From: Devosia equisanguinis
Lineage (GTDB): Bacteria; Pseudomonadota; Alphaproteobacteria; Rhizobiales; Hyphomicrobiaceae
Length of the DNA: 37,247 bases
Direction: 5' to 3'
Assembly: GCA_945889015.1 (NCBI GenBank)
Contig: CAMDBL010000013.1
Coordinates: forward strand, 1 to 37,247
Below are positions 35,991 to 37,247 of the stretch, in pieces. The number at the start of each line of letters is the position of its first letter. Positions within the stretch are counted from its first letter, which is position 1. Both the position numbers and the translations under genes were made by a program. Below the pieces are notes generated by a model. The model saw nothing but the letters and a program-made list of their open reading frames with translations, made no database searches and was not told where the DNA came from.

Positions 35991-36752
35991 TCACCTGTTC
36001 ACGCGGCGGTCGGCCTGCCGCACGGCCTCGATCAGGGTGGCATTGACCTGACGAGCGTCGGTCAGCACGCCGACGTGGGTGACGGTGGCGGCGGTGCCCG
36101 TCATGCGCCCTCGCGGCACCACACCCTGGCCCGCGTCGTCGCCCAGCTCGAGCCCGAGTCGCAACTCGCGCGGGCTGACGGCGAGCGCCGCGAACTCCAG
36201 CGGATGCGCGAACGACACATAGCCATCGCGACCGGCGACGACAACGTCGGGCAGCGCTTTTCGCACCTCGCGGATCAGATGGTCGGCGAGCATGCGGTAG
36301 GCCTTGGCGCCGGCGAGGATGGCGGCGAGATCGGTGCCGCCCGTCCCGCCGGCTGGAACGGCGGGAAGGTTGGAGGGTGGCGGAGTGGGTGGTGGACGGG
36401 CCGGCGCGGCCGATGCCGCCGGCACCAGAACCGGCCGCGGTCGCTCGCTGGCAGCGGGACCGGGCCGGGCAGCCGGCAGCGGCGCGGCGGGTGAAGGCCC
36501 GGCGCCGGTGAGGCCGCCGGCCACGCTCGCGGCCGCCGCATAGATCGGCTTGCCGCCGTTGTGATGGATGCGCTCGAGCCAGGAGGCCCAGGAGAAGTGG
36601 AAGCCCTTGGTCCTCAGCCAGTCGATGATGTCGTTGCGGTGGGCGAGCTTCTGCGCCTCGATCAGTACCATCCAGCCGGCGAGATCATGCCCCGTGTCGG
36701 CCTCGAGCCCGGCCAGGAACTCCCGCTCCCTCTCGGCATAGTCGATGGCCAT
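35991..36752 (-). CDS. DUF4287-like plus DUF5655-like two-domain protein
   Basis: A 253-residue cytoplasmic protein. The N-terminal part (AIDYAEREREFLAGLEADTG, then HRNDIIDWLRTKGFHFSWAS) looks like DUF4287. A Pro/Ala-rich linker follows (about residues 85-130). The C-terminal part (AYRMLADHLIREVRKALPDV, RDGYVSFAHPLEFAALAVSP, LTDARQVNATLIEAVRQA) looks like DUF5655. Such pairs are found in small proteins of unknown role. The ATG at 36752 is chosen from the domain start; the open frame to 37208 lies opposite the next gene. It starts 17 bases after the methyltransferase-like gene's stop. Confidence 0.8.
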   Translation of the reverse strand: MAIDYAEREREFLAGLEADTGHDLAGWMVLIEAQKLAHRNDIIDWLRTKGFHFSWASWLERIHHNGGKPIYAAAASVAGGLTGAGPSPAAPLPAARPGPAASERPRPVLVPAASAAPARPPPTPPPSNLPAVPAGGTGGTDLAAILAGAKAYRMLADHLIREVRKALPDVVVAGRDGYVSFAHPLEFAALAVSPRELRLGLELGDDAGQGVVPRGRMTGTAATVTHVGVLTDARQVNATLIEAVRQADRRVNR

Positions 36753-36769
36753 GGCCGTGATGCGACCTC

Positions 36770-37243
36770 TCAAATCCAGCGGCGGGAGCGAGCCTTGTAG
36801 GCGCGATAGGCCTCGCCGAACCGCGCCTCCAGATGACGCTCCTCGGGGAGAATGGCAAGCCATGTCACCAGGATTGCGAACAACGGCACGAAGATCGCGA
36901 ACCAGACGTTCTTGGTCAGCTCCGCGAGCCCGAGCAGGATCATCGCATCCGCCAAGTAGATCGGATTGCGAAACCGCACGAAGGGCCCCGTCGTCACCAG
37001 CACGCTGGCGCCGCGGTCGGGCCGTATCGCCGTCCCCGCCCGCGCCATGGTCCAGATCGCCCAGGCCGCCAGCAGCAGGCCCAGTCCGCCGATCCCCAGG
37101 CCGATACTGCGGGCCGCGAGATCGTCGACGCCCGGCCAGCGCAGCGGTTGCAGGCGGCCGAGCACGACAGCGCCCCCGGCAGCGGCGAGCAGCAGCAGCG
37201 GCGGCCATGGAATGCGGTTGGGTCTGGAGGCGGGATCGCTCAT
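36770..37243 (-). CDS. Isoprenylcysteine carboxylmethyltransferase-like membrane protein
   Basis: A 157-residue integral membrane protein of the ICMT/phospholipid-methyltransferase-like superfamily. About four transmembrane helices are seen: residues 13-30, 46-66, 88-104 and 112-128. The cofactor-binding signature is visible in TTGPFVRFRNPIYLADAMIL and the C-terminal LPEERHLEARFGEAYRAYKA. Bacterial members rarely have a known substrate; isoprenylated proteins are not expected here. ATG 37243 is four bases from the window edge, so a longer N-terminus cannot be excluded. It probably forms an operon with the following DUF gene. Confidence 0.82.
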   Translation of the reverse strand: MSDPASRPNRIPWPPLLLLAAAGGAVVLGRLQPLRWPGVDDLAARSIGLGIGGLGLLLAAWAIWTMARAGTAIRPDRGASVLVTTGPFVRFRNPIYLADAMILLGLAELTKNVWFAIFVPLFAILVTWLAILPEERHLEARFGEAYRAYKARSRRWI

Positions 37244-37247
37244 GCGC

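Noticed and set aside
1-37247. CRISPR arrays, insertion sequences, prophage genes, rRNA
   Set aside because: No regularly spaced direct repeats, transposase, phage structural genes or rRNA segments were recognised anywhere in the window.

Overview
The window is GC-rich bacterial chromosomal DNA. It most likely comes from an alphaproteobacterium, possibly Hyphomicrobiales or a relative. The evidence is the nuoN-birA junction, a small basic ORF upstream of murA, a BigR/SqrR-type ArsR regulator, a tRNA-Thr(GGU) of alphaproteobacterial form, and GC-rich hairpin repeats between genes. The species cannot be named from the sequence.

Layout: (1) 1-11583, minus strand: the distal part of a complex I operon, nuoG-H-[three small membrane ORFs]-I-J-K-L-M-N, followed by a truncated birA. 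Several junctions are ATGA or GTGA overlaps. nuoA-F are not next to nuoG. Hairpin repeats lie at nuoJ/nuoI and nuoK/nuoL, and a similar one sits in frame inside birA. (2) 11584-18034: an unknown membrane protein, a PilZ protein, a sulfur-linked module (a two-cysteine ArsR regulator overlapping a periplasmic thioredoxin-like gene, divergent from an exported DsrE-like gene), yebC, a ymdB-like phosphoesterase, 5-formyl-THF cyclo-ligase and an exported TPR protein. (3) 18035-23441: a ParE-type toxin whose antitoxin frame carries a nonsense codon, a hotdog thioesterase, class I fructose-bisphosphate aldolase, a small Cys-rich exported protein, murA and two small ORFs. (4) 23460-28971, plus strand: a selenocysteine formate dehydrogenase operon of FdnG/FdoG type (alpha, beta, gamma, fdhE). 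The UGA sits in the canonical V-U-H-G-P-T context with a SECIS-like hairpin. The 5' end of the alpha gene is scrambled: about 28 codons of its iron-sulfur region lie on the opposite strand and the leader is missing. (5) 29014-37243: an RND efflux pump with its fusion protein (minus), tRNA-Thr, a mostly non-coding stretch ending in a candidate small RNA with a very C-rich loop and a strong intrinsic terminator, an exported coiled-coil protein, a DUF4287/DUF5655-like protein and an isoprenylcysteine-methyltransferase-like membrane protein.

How they work together: complex I and the formate dehydrogenase both feed electrons to quinone. Formate oxidation is predicted on the periplasmic side, with FdhE helping maturation. 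No selA, selB, selC or molybdenum-cofactor genes are in the window. The ArsR/thioredoxin/DsrE trio looks like a persulfide-responsive unit. The most notable observations are the rearranged fdnG start, the repeat inside birA, the three small ORFs inside the nuo operon, the candidate sRNA, the two-cysteine ArsR module and the toxin with a broken antitoxin.
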